Assembly: GCA_031772625.1 (NCBI GenBank)
Contig: CM062816.1
Coordinates: forward strand, 1,664,777,385-1,664,841,384
Direction: 5' to 3'
DNA length: 64,000 bases
Source: Pinus tabuliformis
Lineage: Eukaryota; Streptophyta; Pinopsida; Pinales; Pinaceae
Shown: in pieces, positions 33,640 through 45,369 of the stretch
Layout of the letters: every line of letters starts with the position of its first letter
How positions within the stretch are numbered: the stretch's first letter is position 1
The notes under the pieces: model-generated
Told to the model about the DNA's origin: nothing
Seen by the model: the letters and a program-made list of their open reading frames with translations, nothing else
The model's database searches: none
Program-made: the position numbers and the translations under genes

Positions 33640-35350
33640 TGAAGTATCTAGGCAGTTACCTTCTTTAGAATATACTCCAGAATATCCTGAAGTTTAGTCT
33701 TTAGTTCCTAAATTAGAACAAATATCTATTTCTTCAGAGAAACCTGATAAACTTGAAGCTTATGAAGAAAGTGTTACTTCACTATTCAGAGAAACGGGTA
33801 TCCTAACGTGATCAAAAAGTGATAAACTTGGAATACCTCCTTTTGAGTTTCTAATACATTCACAACGTAAGAAAGCTTCTGTGTCTAGATCTAAGTCAGA
33901 TACGAGTGAGGTCACATCAAATTCCCCTCCATTCACTCCCTCATTCACTACAGGTCCATTTACATCTTCTCATCTTTCCATTTATTCTACTCAAATAATT
34001 AGTGCTACCACAAGTAGTACTAGTCCAGTTGTAAGTTCTACATCCATACCTACTACCTTTGGATTTTCTTCAATATCTTCTCAAATCCCAACTCAAGTTA
34101 TGGCTAATTAGCCTTGGACTAGTCCTGGTGCTGTGTTTGTTGCAAATCCACATCCTCTTCCTGATCATCCAGAGAAATGGTTACCCAAATAAAATCTATA
34201 TGATGGTCTTCCTGCTGAAGAAAACATCAACAATTTTATCTTGACCAGGAATTTGAATGGAGTTGCGCATGAAGATATTGTAGTAAGGTTGTTTCCCTAT
34301 ACTCTACAAGGATCTATAAGATCCTGGTACTTTTCTCTTCCAACAGGAACTATAACAAATTGGGTAACTTTGAACAACTGTTTCTTGCAAAATTTGGAGA
34401 CAATAGAACTGTGGCATCTTTAATCAATGCTCTATCTAATATGAAAACAAATTCAGGTGAAAGGATCAAAGATTTCAACTCTAGATTTAACAATTTATTA
34501 AACAAGATCCCAACTACTTCTAAACCTGTTGTTGATGTACAAATAGAGTGTTACATTTCTTCTTTACCTTCTAATATAGCCATTTTTGTAGATAGAGTTG
34601 GTAAGGCTACTCTTTTGGAAAACATGAAAGAAGCCTTGTTTGTAGAAAAGAGAATTCTAGCTTTAGAAAAACAATCTGAGATGGAAGATAGAAAATATTA
34701 AAAGGTGACTTTTAGTAAAGAATCAAAGATTAAAACCCCAATGGATCCATTCAATCTTGAAGGTCTTCAAAAAGTCTTAAAAACTATGTCAAATGATATG
34801 ATTGAAATAAAGAAACAAGTAGCTGAATCATCAGTTCCTAAGAAAGCATAACACCCATACAATAGAAGTTCTACTTCGCCATCTCAGCCTCCAAATGTGA
34901 TTTCAAGTGTTGAATCCAATCAAGATGTTGAAGATGCCTTAGCAACTGAAGAATAACCAGAGCCTGATGACGAAGTTGAATTAGATGGGTTATGGGACTT
35001 TATTCTCCCCACCGAAGAAGAAAGAGAGGCTATGCTTGCATCTACAAGGAGAAAAACATTTGTTGACTCAACTATACCAAATTAGAAATAGAAATCCCCT
35101 CCCACAAAATAGAAAGCAATGAGTAAGAAATCTAAAACTGTTCAAATTGATCATATTCCCCTAGATCCTTCCAAAACTTCCAAAACTTTGATAATTTCAA
35201 ATACAGTGGAATAAAATATAGTTGAAGACATGAAAAAGACCAAAGCAAACATTTCATTATATGAAATGAGCAAACTCAAACAATAGCGAAAAATCTTACT
35301 GAGAGAACTCAAGGCAGTTCCTGTAGCTCCCATACCACCACCAGTTACAG
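33640..35350 (+). pseudogene. Ty3/gypsy gag
   Basis: A Ser/Thr/Pro-rich N-terminal region (33640-34110) precedes the capsid-like gag domain at about 34140-34700. Its landmarks are LFPYTLQGSIRSWYFSLP, then in another frame FEQLFLAKFGDNRTVASL, GERIKDFNSRFNNLLNKIP and VEKRILALEKQSEM. A charged linker (34710-35350) leads to protease, with several stops, mostly TAG or TAA where Gln, Glu or Trp would fit. There is a frameshift at about 34370. I see no CCHC knuckle. Confidence 0.88.
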
Positions 35351-35367
35351 CCCAAGCTATCAGCCAT

Positions 35368-35727
35368 ATGGGAAAACCCCCATCACCTTCAAATAAGGTG
35401 AATCCAAATGATCTTGTTCTAATTGGTGATAGATCTATTTCTCACACTCCTCCTTTCCTTTTGGCTTATGAAATTTTCAATAAAAATGTTCATAATTGTC
35501 TCATTGATTTAGGAGCTTCTTCGAATATCATGCCAATATCTATGTGCGCAAAACTTAGCGTTACTCCTCAAAAGTTTGTTGTGCATATAGTTCAATTGGA
35601 CAAAACAAAAGTAGAGGTTGTTGGAGAAATTTTATCAGTATCTATTAGATTATCATCCAACCCAAAGGTACTACAAGTGATTGATGTCTTAGTGGTAGAC
35701 ATCCCTGATTTTATGGTCTTATTTTAA
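35368..35727 (+). pseudogene. Retroviral-type aspartic protease
   Basis: A 119-codon open frame contains CLIDLGASSNIMPISMC, the active-site motif with DLGAS in place of DTGAS. This variant is common in plant Ty3 elements. It is followed by a flap-like region with VVGEILSVSI. It lies between gag and the archaeal-type RNase H in the same pol reading order. Confidence 0.88.
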
Positions 35728-36059
35728 GTAGGGATTGGTCTGAGGAACTACATGGATATTTCGCAACCGATTAGTGACACATGTGGTTACCATATAATGG
35801 TAAACCAAATCAAATTAGAGTTGATCACTAAAAATTTATGAAACATACAGTCACTGAATTAGAAGGAACGAATGAGCCTGTAGTTTTCACTAACAATATT
35901 ATTGGAAATTATTCTGCTAAATAATTCCTTGGATCATTCAATGCGCAAATCTCACCTTTCCCAGAAAATATTGTTACTTCTCAGGTTGAGAATTTTTCCC
36001 AATTAGACACTTCTAAATGTATTAATCTTAGTAATGAAACTTTATATCATTCTTTGTTC

Positions 36060-36452
36060 TAGACACTATACTTTGAAGGTTCAAAATCAAATGATGGTGC
36101 AGGAGAAGGTTGCATTTTAATCAATCCACAAGGAGAGAAAACAATGCTAGCTTGCGGACTTGAATTTCAGTGCAAGAATAATACTGTCGAACATGAAGCA
36201 TTGATACAAGGCTTGTACAAAGCCATTGAATTAAACGTTAAATATTTGCAGCTGTATGGGGACTCTGAGATAATTGTTAGGCAACTCAGGAACACAATCC
36301 ATTGTATTTTTGGACACTTGAAACATTATCAAGCGTTAAATCAAAACCTCACTTCTCATTTTACTACATTTAATATTTCAATAGTCCCTAGATCACAAAA
36401 TTCAAGTGTTGATTTACTTGCTAATGTAGCATCTAAATTGATACCATCATAG
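36060..36452 (+). pseudogene. Archaeal-type RNase H domain located before RT
   Basis: After a TAG at 36061, the frame reads YFEGSKSNDGAGEGCILINP, NTVEHEALIQGLYKAIEL, LYGDSEIIVRQLRN and NSSVDLLANVASK. This is the RNase H fold, with the acidic residues in YFEGS (Asp changed to Glu), EHEAL, GDSE and the final Asp. It is close in style to the archaeal-type RNase H of plant Tat-lineage Ty3 elements. A separate, ordinary Ty3 RNase H follows RT at 37830-38200, so the element carries two. The position upstream of RT is unusual. Confidence 0.82.
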
Positions 36453-36797
36453 GAATTTAGTCCAGATAGATTTTTGATTGACTTGATTTTTAGGCCTTCC
36501 ATTCCTGATAACATAATGAATTGGAGAGTGTTTAATGATGATACAGATATAATCGACTTTGTTTCATCGGATGTATTTTATGAAGGTCAAATCGTAGATG
36601 AACATGAACATGACTTATAGATCGAAAATAAACTGGATGCAAATCCAATTCCCAAATTTGTAGTCAAGATGGAAGATATCTCTGATTTAAAAGATAGGTT
36701 TAAAAAGACCACCAATTCAAAAACACAGAGTTCTACTCTAAGATTTTAGTAGATTAATCTTCGTATACCTAATAAACCTAAAAACATAAACCTAGGT

Positions 36798-38215
36798 TTG
36801 AGCTTCACACCTGAGGAAAGGATGTCATTCATTAAATTTCTAAGAAAATATAAAAGTATATTTTCCTGGGATTATTCAGATCTCAAAACATATGATACTT
36901 CTGTAATTCAGCATACTATACCCATGATTTCAAATGACAAGCCTGTCCAACAGAAACTTAGGAAGATCCACCCAAACTTAGAAAGTTAAATTAAGTTTGA
37001 ACTCAATAAAATTCTTAAAGCCAAAATCATTTTCCCTGTAAGACATTCAAAATGGGTGTCAAACATGGTTCATGTGAGGAAAAAGAATGGAGACATTAGG
37101 ATTTGCATAGATTTTAGAAATTTGAATAAAGCATGTCAAAAGGATAAGTTTCCTTTGGCTACCATTGAGCAGATTTTATAGTTAGTTGCAGGTTCTTAAT
37201 TGATGCCTTTTCTTGATGGATTTTCAGGTTACAATCAGATTATGGTTCATCTAGATGATAGATTAAAGACTACATCTAGGACAAAATGGGGAACATATGC
37301 ATATCAAAAGATGCCATTTGGATTGATTAATGCTGGCGCTACATTTCAACGTGCTATGGACATATATTTTAGAGGAATAATCATCAATTCAGTTGTAATA
37401 GATTTAGATGACATCATTGTCTATTCTAAAAATAGAAACAACCATATCAGTGACCTAAAACAAATCTTTGAGAGATGTGAGAAATTCAACATTTCTTTGA
37501 ATCCTAAAAAATCTTATTTCTCCTTGGCAGAAGGTAAATTATTAGAATTGGTGGTATCTAAGAAATGAATCTATATCAATCCCGATAGGATTCAAGGAAT
37601 TGAAAACATTCCCCTGCCATATAACAAACAAATGATGCAATCATTTTTAGGACAAATTATTTTTGTAAAAAAGATTTGTTCCTCATTTTTCTCAAATTGT
37701 CTTACCCCTAAAGTCAATGATCCGAAAAAGTTCAATTTTTAAATGGGGAAAAGATGAGAAAGATTCTTTTTAGTTGATAAATAAAGCCATCATTGAGGCT
37801 CCTTCCTTAATAACTCCCGACTTCCTAAACCATTTGTATTATACACATTCTCTTATGATACTTCTTACACAATAGTTTTCACAGCTAAATTATCAGAACA
37901 TTGAAGCACCTATTTCATTCTTTAGTTCTAACTTACAAGGTGTTGAGTTAAATTATTCAGTTGTGGAGAAACAGGATTTTGTTGTATTTAAAGCTTTAAA
38001 GCATTTCATACCTTTTCTCCTAAAAACACACACTAAGATAATAGTACCTTACCCCACTGTAAGGAAACTGTTAATCCAACGAGAAGTAGGAGAGAAGAGA
38101 GATAATTGAGTTACTACACTTCAGGAATATGATGTAGAAATACATCTTGCTAAAATTATTAGAGGTCAAGGTTTTTGTAGAATGCTAACCGAAGCCTCTC
38201 ACTTACCAACAGAAG
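36798..38215 (+). pseudogene. Ty3/gypsy reverse transcriptase and RNase H
   Basis: RT starts with LSFTPEERMSFIKFLRK and runs through WVSNMVHVRKKNGDIRICID, FLDGFSGYNQI, KMPFGLINAGATFQRAMD to the catalytic box read as VIDLDDIIVYSKN, where Tyr before the two Asp residues has become Asp-Leu. The region after about 37570 has stops and frameshifts but keeps MQSFLGQI. The ordinary RNase H is at 37830-38200, with SSNLQGVELNYSVVEKQDF, HTKIIVPYPTVRKLL and LQEYDVEIHLAKIIRGQGF. These are strong matches to plant Ty3 pol. Confidence 0.92.
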
Positions 38216-38449
38216 ACGATCAATCTAGTGAAGCGCAATTATCCGAGGTAAGCCTCAACAATTATCAATCACAATACATTGATCTGAATTTTTTCTTGAA
38301 AAATGGACATGCTCCATTATATCTCAATTAAACAGCTAAGCATGCTCTAAGGCTTAAAGAAAATCAGTATCAGTTAATTGATGATGTGTTATTTAGAAGA
38401 AATTATGGTGTTGTATTATTAAGGTGTTTAGAGAAGCATGAAGCTGAAA

Positions 38450-39534
38450 AGGTAATGTAGGAAATGCACGACGGGCCACCTGGAGGTCATTTCGAAGGAA
38501 ATACCATAGCACATAAAATTTTACATGTCGGGTACTATTGGCCAACCCTTTTCAAAGATGCACATGAATATGCGAGGAAATGCAAAGTATGTCAAACTGT
38601 AGCAGGAAGAGAAAGGAAAGAAGCACTCCCATTGTAGCCAGTAAATATACAACAACCATTTGAATAATGGGGGTTAGATATTATTGGTGAAATGACTCCA
38701 AGCTCCTCCAAACAGCATAAGTATATTCTAACTGCAACTGATTATTTTACAAAGTGGGTACAATATATCCCATTAAAGGTAGTTAATACCATAAACATTA
38801 CGGATTTTGTTGATCAGTTTATAATTACCAGGTTTGGTCTCCCATCAGCTTTAATGTTTGATAATGCATCTTACTTTTCTAGAAATTCTATGGTTGATTT
38901 TGCTTTGAAAAGAAGTTTTAAACTTCAATACTCAACTAACTATTATCCACAAGGTAATGGATTAGCTGAATCTACAAACACGGACCTGATTAGAATGATC
39001 AAACGAACTGTAGAGAAAAATCATAAGAATTGGCATAAAGCATTAATATTTGCTCTCTGGGCAAATAGAATCACTCAAAAGGCCTCAATAGGTACTTCTC
39101 CATTTGAATTAGTTTATGGGAAAGAAGTAATTCTACCAACAAACATAACAATACCATCTCTTGCTTTAGTGCAGTTTATTGATGAAAACCCTTCTTCTTC
39201 TCTTCATCTTAGACATGATCAAATCCTTAAATTGGAAGAACAGAGGGAGTAAGCCAAGGCAATACATGCTCATCATCAACAAATAGTTAAGGCTTCATTT
39301 GATACAACATCTACCAGCCCAAGAACTTTTGAAATTGGAGATCTTGTTTTGAGGTGGGATAAGGCACATGAGGAAAAAGGTAAACATACAACATTCCAAA
39401 GACTGTGGCTTGGTCCATTTCAAATCATAGAGAAATTAGGCCCATCCACCATTTTGTTACAAGATTTGTCAGGTAGGAAAGACTCTTTACCTATAACAGG
39501 CAAATTCTTAAAAAATATTTTTCTTAGGATATAA
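38450..39534 (+). pseudogene. Ty3/gypsy integrase
   Basis: An H2C2 zinc finger is seen at 38463-38605 (HDGPPGGHFEGNTIAHK, then CKVC). The catalytic core follows: first Asp in LTATDYFTKWVQ near 38730, second in LMFDNASYFSRN near 38855, Glu in GNGLAESTN near 38960. The spacing fits DDE integrases. The core is open for 186 codons (38692-39252), the best preserved frame of the element. The C-terminal SH3-like part (39290-39534) contains RLWLGPFQIIEKLGPST and ends at a TAA near 39534. There is no chromodomain. Confidence 0.92.
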
Positions 39535-40617
39535 ATTTTAGTTTTAAATTTCAGTTTTAGGAAGATAAGGATTGAATAGTATCTCTTTCAGCTGTTCAAA
39601 TTTTAAATTTCTGATAATTTACTTTATTTTTTCTGGCTTTTATAAATAAGAAGAGTAAATGGACAGTTATAAATATGAGATTTAAGTAAAGCTTATTTCT
39701 TTGGAAAATTTTGAATTTACTAAAGACATTTAGTTTATGAAAAGACTCTAGATTTTATAAAGTATAGATGTTTTTGTACCAGTCAAGAAAAGAACCTATA
39801 ACTTAGCAAGGACTCTCTATAAAAAGCTATTTACCAACTCTATAATTATCATCCATAACTCTTAAATGAGCCAATGATTCACCGCATCTGATAAAATCAT
39901 CTTTTTTCATAGTGTAATTAAAAAACATTCAAAACTTAAAAGATAACAAGTCTCATCATGAGCTTGTTTATCATGATCATAGGAAAATAATTTAGACTGA
40001 TATTACCAATACTGCATATCACAATAGGGTAATAGCTAATGATTAAAACAATCAAAAGACAAGGGGTCTCGTCATCAGCCAACTTGTTCAGTCTAAATTA
40101 CAACCAGTGAATGACATTGTTACCATCAGGTTACCAAGCTTGGACAATGGCTTTTAAGAAAATTTAAAGTGAAAAGTACCATGAAAAAGAAACAAGTTCC
40201 AAGTGAAAGGAAATTGAAAAAAAATTGATTAAATTTTTAAATTAGGAATCAATATCAAATGGGACTATGAATCATTGTTGCTTAAAAGATAACCCTGTTG
40301 AGGCTATGAATGTATGCTGGCAGCAGGGGCTCTACTTATGATAAATGTGTAAAAACTTATAAAGCCAATTTTAAGATAATACCTACTTTATTTTTTTAAA
40401 TCTAAGTATTGACTGATACAAACATTTATGTTCTATTAGTTAAAGAGTTGAGTAAGAAAAGAAGTGAGATAGGTGAATACTTTATATTCCATAGAAACAC
40501 CTTTTAATGTATGAATCATACAATTCTTATTCCTACAAACTTTTCTTGTTTTGAAAGTTTGAGAAATTTCAAAGAAACTAATCAGAGATAACTAGTTCTC
40601 CCAATTGAATCGCTAAT
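39535..40617 (+). other. 3' internal noncoding region of the Ty3 element
   Basis: About 1.1 kb of AT-rich sequence between integrase and the 3' LTR. A phrase around AAGATAACAAGTCTCATCATGAGC (39940) is echoed near 40055 (AAGACAAGGGGTCTCGTCATC). I expected a polypurine tract just before 40618 and found none intact. Confidence 0.6.
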
Positions 40618-43600
40618 TGTTGTGCTATACAACAACCCCCCCATTTTTTATTATTAAAATAGTTATTATATATAATACAAATTGGGACCCTTTTAAAATT
40701 TTCCCCATTTTTTTGAATAAAATGCCAACTCTCAAAAAATTGTTACTTTTCAAAGAGCCCTTTTTTAATCTAACTTAAAACATATTAAAGTCCTCATCGC
40801 AAATTGCAAATCACATAATTCCTTAGTAACAAAGTTAAGCACATTCAAAAAATATCGATATGTGACTTGTGATTGAACTTCCCATGCGACATCCCGATCA
40901 CATATCGCACATCGGAGGATATTATGGCAAGAGCTTAATTGTTACCTATCAAAGCTCCGATATTGCAATATCCCGATAGTGCGATCTTGCACTATTGCGA
41001 TATCACATATCGCATGATCCATTAACAAGTTTCATTCGTGTTGTATTCTAAATATGCGATACGATGGATTTGACAAATGTTTAAATAGAGGTTTTAAGTT
41101 GGACATCAGTTAGGTTAGAATGATTTAATATGCTTATCATCCCTATGAATGTAATAATGGTGTTCGTTATGCTTGATTAATGCTAAACCTACTCCCCAGA
41201 TATTTTCTTAAAAAGTTCAGTCATTTCATCAAATCTTCCATTTTATGCGACAATTAATTATTGTTGATTTGAATAAGAACTCCATTGAAATGATGTCCAT
41301 TCAGAAGGTGATGCAAAATCATACCAAGCAGTCTATCGCAAAAACTGAAAGCACAAATATGCCGTCCATTTTTACAGACACAAGATGCACTATAGATAAA
41401 GGCGCCACTGCATGGAAAACCATCTATACTACAATGGAGAGTGAAAACCCCGAAGTAACGGATATTTGACCAACTGTTGACAGTACAAAACCATTAAGAG
41501 TATAGTTCAAAGATGCTACATGCTCTTTCCTCCACCGAATAGCAACAAGGGCTAGGCTCTTTCCATACACAGATATGATAAGATGGGTAGTAGAAAATAT
41601 AGAAGTGGAAGATAGACTTATCAAGACAGTGAAAAACACAGTCTTAGGTTCTTTCAAAGTTGAAAATTTATAACAAAATGTACAAGCTACCCGGTGTGTA
41701 GGACATTTACGACAAACAATTTGTTGCAATGTTTGTAAAGGAAAATGAAGACCCATTTCAAATGATATAGGAATGGAGGAGAAGAGACAATAAGTTTAAA
41801 CAAGATAAAGAGGGTATGTACCCCATTGCTTCTTTAGCCAACCCTTATAATTTTGTAGCCTCTATGCTATGTAGGTTGTGTGCTCTCCCCGATAATACTA
41901 AGTTCTCAATCAACCGGGTTCCTTTAATTGATGCTTGTGTTAATTCTCACATTATGAATTGGGCAACCATTCTGTCTGAGAATTTAGCCAAAGGAATTTC
42001 TTAATATCGCCAAACCAGGGCTACCTCCTCTAGAGCAGTTCCCCAATTCTTCATGTCTGCATATGTCTTCGATGTTATTTTTTTCTGCATTCATTTTCCA
42101 ACCATGGGTTGGAAATGGACTAAAAATGATCCTACTCCTATCTTCTTCAATTATAAGAAAATGTGGGAACAAAATTTTGTTCCACATTTTCACCAATTAT
42201 GCTATGGAGTTGTTCTTCCCTTACATCAGTTAGTTTTCAACAGAAGATGTCTGAGATTCACAAAAGAAGCTATCCCAGACCTCCAAGCAATTGGAAGGCA
42301 TTTTCTTGAAGAATCTTTCTCTTATATCAGGATATTTAGTAGCCAATATTCCCCACATGTCCTCCCTATGTATGTCTCGGATAAAATATTGGCAAGGGAA
42401 GTAGCATACCAAACAGTAGGAAATGGCCTCACAAGAACATTGAGGGAAATGAAGAAATCCCTATGGCCAAATTTTCCCCTTTAGTGTGGGTCATTTACCC
42501 TTGTTAGTTATGGTCATGCATATAAAGAGTATCAAAATTTGCAGTTATTAAAGTTCCCCACTCTTTCATCAAGGTCTTTTGATCCACCACAAGTAGCAAA
42601 GAAATTCACCCTTTCAGTTAAGATCAAACCTATAACTCATGCAATAGATGAGTTTGAAGATTTACTGGAATCAGCTGAGAACTTTGAGCAGATTTGGAAT
42701 TGGGTCAAGACAAAGTTAAATCTAGAGAAATTGAAAAAATCCAGGAGTTTAGAGAGCAGAGACTAGATCACCTTCCCCAAGATTTTTGGATTACTAATTA
42801 TAGAATTGAAACCGAGTCCCAGGAGTAGGCTAAGCTAGGAATGTCACAAGATTAGGAGGCAGAACCAGATGATCTAGAAAAATTGTGGGATGCATTCAAT
42901 GACAAACTACAGGATACCCCTAAGGTATCATCAACACAAGATCTCACTGGATTTCACACCCTAGCAGGGCAAATAGTTACAGCAACAGGGACCACTAAAG
43001 GTCCAAAAACAAGTTTCCAAGATACAGAGGTAATTACTATAGACCCAACTACTTAAATTGTCTTGAATGTAACAGATATCCCTCCTCTGGATGTCTTTTA
43101 CAGCCCTCTTCATAAAACTGTTGTAAATAGACAGAGAAAGAGAAGGAGAGTTGAAACTCCTGTAGAAAATGAATTTGTGGATGTCCTATGGAAGGACACA
43201 CAAATAAATCTGACTGAACACTTGACTTGGCTATCTCAATTTGCCGAAGCCTATGCTACAGCAAGAATTGACAAAGCAACCGAAGTCCCTATTTTGATTA
43301 AAGAAAAAAGATGACTAGATCACATTATTACAGTGGTAGTTAGATGAGGAAAGAGCCAGCGTAAACCATCAAGCAGAGGAGCAGCTTCACAAGCTACAAC
43401 CGGATATGGAACTACTAAGAAAAAGTTATGAAAATGACTTATCTGCTAAAAACAAACAAATCTAGTGGCTAAAGAGTGAATTAGCAAGGTATAAGGATAT
43501 TCCTAATGTAGAGGAATTTATTAATGAGGTTTTAGCACACTGTCAAAGCAACAACAGATCTTCCTCCAACATACATCAAATATCATTCCACATCTGAATA

Positions 43601-45108
43601 CTAGTGAAGAATTAACAAACATGATCATTAATCAAAGAATTGAGTTCAATGAACTCAATTCTAAGATCTCTGACTATATTGAATGGCAGGATTTAGATGA
43701 GGGGAAAAGGTCAAGTCTCCCGAAGATCAAGGAAAGATACAAGGATATTCTATTCACTAATTGGCACTCACAGGTTAAACAGGCCAAATTAACAATAGCC
43801 AAAGCATAAGGTATTTCAAAAAGCATGATCAAAACAGTAAATCACATGTTGCACACATCCAACCTCATAAAGGAAAGTGATTCAAAATCACTTCCTGATC
43901 ATAAAGCATTAGATGAGAATTAGAAGAATAAAATTCAGCTACAGAAAGAAACAATTGAGAGGCTATCAAAAACCAACTCAAAATCAGTGTGGCAACTTTT
44001 GGTCAAACCACACATTTAGATCATGACCTTGAATTACTCCTTGGATTCAGTACAAAGAATGTTGCCACCTTTACACGGCACTATATTTGTAGGGCAGTTG
44101 AGAACACAATTTGGGATGACACCACAAGTTAGGCCAATGTCCAACATTTGTGAGCTGAGAGGCAAAGCGAGCAGTGGTGATTCATCGAGAAAGACGTGAG
44201 TCATTTTTTAGTAGTTTTATTTTTGGAAAGTTGGATACTAGGAATGAGGAAGGTTGTTTGAAACCTCCTCATAGATATTTTGTATGATTTGTTTTTAGTT
44301 AATTAGAATAGTATTTAAACCCTTCTCATGCATTTAGAGAAAGGTCTAGAATTTTATTAAGGACATTTACAAAGAATGCGCTATCGTAAGTTTGTAGATG
44401 CCTTGATGAAATCATGGAACATGGTCTTTTCAATTACATATATTTTTGTTGATCACTGTTGATGCATTATTGTATTCTTTGATATACTCATTGGCAGAAG
44501 ATTTATTGTGGCCTATTGTCACTGATCAAATGAGAATAATGATACACATCTGGTACTATTATCATGTTTGCTAAATCTTTTTTCTAGAATTAGTGATAAG
44601 TTTATCTTTCATGAATTATGTATGAAATCTATCATCTCTATTTGAAGTATCAATTTCACTATTGTACAATATTAGAATAGAGAATGGTTTGTTTTATATA
44701 TGATCATTAGAATATGCGATATGTTTTTCACAATTCTTTTGATTAGCTATTTTCTCAAATGAATTATCTTACAATATATTAACTATATATAGTCTACGAT
44801 TGATCTATATCATCATAGATTACATAGACATCTTTTTATATCACATAAAACCAACAATACCCCGGGTTAGATTAAAATAGATTTAATTCAAAGTTTTGCA
44901 TCTTAGAATAAAGATGTGTTAGTTTTTAGTTATTCTTTTGCGAATCGTTTGAAAGAATCCCACAAATCATATAAACCAAAAACACTAGGAAACTAGTCCC
45001 ATCATCCCCAATCGGAGCCACTATCTGAAATGGAAAAGGAGCCACTTTAAGGTCCTAACCAGTTGGTTATCCCCCTTGTTGTTGCCATGGATTTATGAGG
45101 CCTCAACA
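40618..45108 (+). mobile_element. 3' LTR, 4,491 bp, uninterrupted
   Basis: It begins TGTTGTGCTATACAACA and ends CCTCAACA, followed by the CATAT duplication. It aligns with the two parts of the 5' LTR over its whole length except 40777-40830, which the 5' copy lost. It is long for a plant LTR and contains its own copy of the LTR ORF. Confidence 0.92.
41245..44230 (+). pseudogene. Large ORF inside the 3' LTR, second copy
   Basis: This copy is homologous to 29614-32603 along its length and begins MRQLIIVDLNKNSIEMMS. It keeps CRLCALPDNTKFSINRVPLI, NYKKMWEQNFVPHFHQLCYG, HVLPMYVSDKILAREVAYQ and the basic patch RQRKRRRVETP. The TAG at 42482 is CAG at the equivalent place in the 5' copy (30835), while TGG at 42694 is TAG at 31048 there. 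One TAA (42002) is shared with 30356. The open stretch at 42053-42484 is the longest uninterrupted part in this copy. Confidence 0.75.
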
Positions 45109-45113
45109 CATAT
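45109..45113. repeat. Ty3 target-site duplication CATAT, right
   Basis: Direct repeat of 26775-26779, immediately after the CAACA end of the 3' LTR. Confidence 0.8.
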
Positions 45114-45369
45114 AGCACGTATAATTAGTCATGGAAAGAACATAACACATACCTAATAAAATATTTAATAGTTTTATATCACCTCCATTCATGACATACC
45201 CTAGGAAGGTTGTAGACATTTCAAGGATATTTTTCAATGGGAAAATAAAAGCAATGGTTTCTCATGCCTTGAATATCATTATATTATTCCTTATGTTTAT
45301 AAACCAAGAGGAAAATGACAATATAATGGCCAAGGTCATAAAACCTAACAAAGAAAGGGTGTTGTATAT

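Larger units (their letters stand above)
26780..45108 (+). mobile_element. Ty3/gypsy retrotransposon with giant ORF-bearing LTRs
   Basis: The element spans 18.3 kb, of which 2.26 kb is a later insertion in the 5' LTR. The 3' LTR (40618-45108) is 4,491 bp. The 5' LTR is 26780-26942 plus 29201-33469. LTRs begin TGTTGTGC (TTTTGTGC in the 5' copy) and end CCTCAACA, so the tips are the inverted pair TGTTG/CAACA. The internal region of 7,148 bp contains a TGG-initiated primer-binding site, gag, protease, archaeal-type RNase H, RT, RNase H, H2C2 finger, integrase and a 1.1-kb 3' untranslated part. In a sample of about 215 aligned bases the LTRs differ at roughly 8% of positions, so this is an old, dead copy. 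Confidence 0.93.

Noticed and set aside
40020..40090. A second hammerhead motif on the minus strand around TCATCAG near 40070
   Set aside because: The GAAA segment and pairing stems are missing; only the short core heptamer-like string is present.
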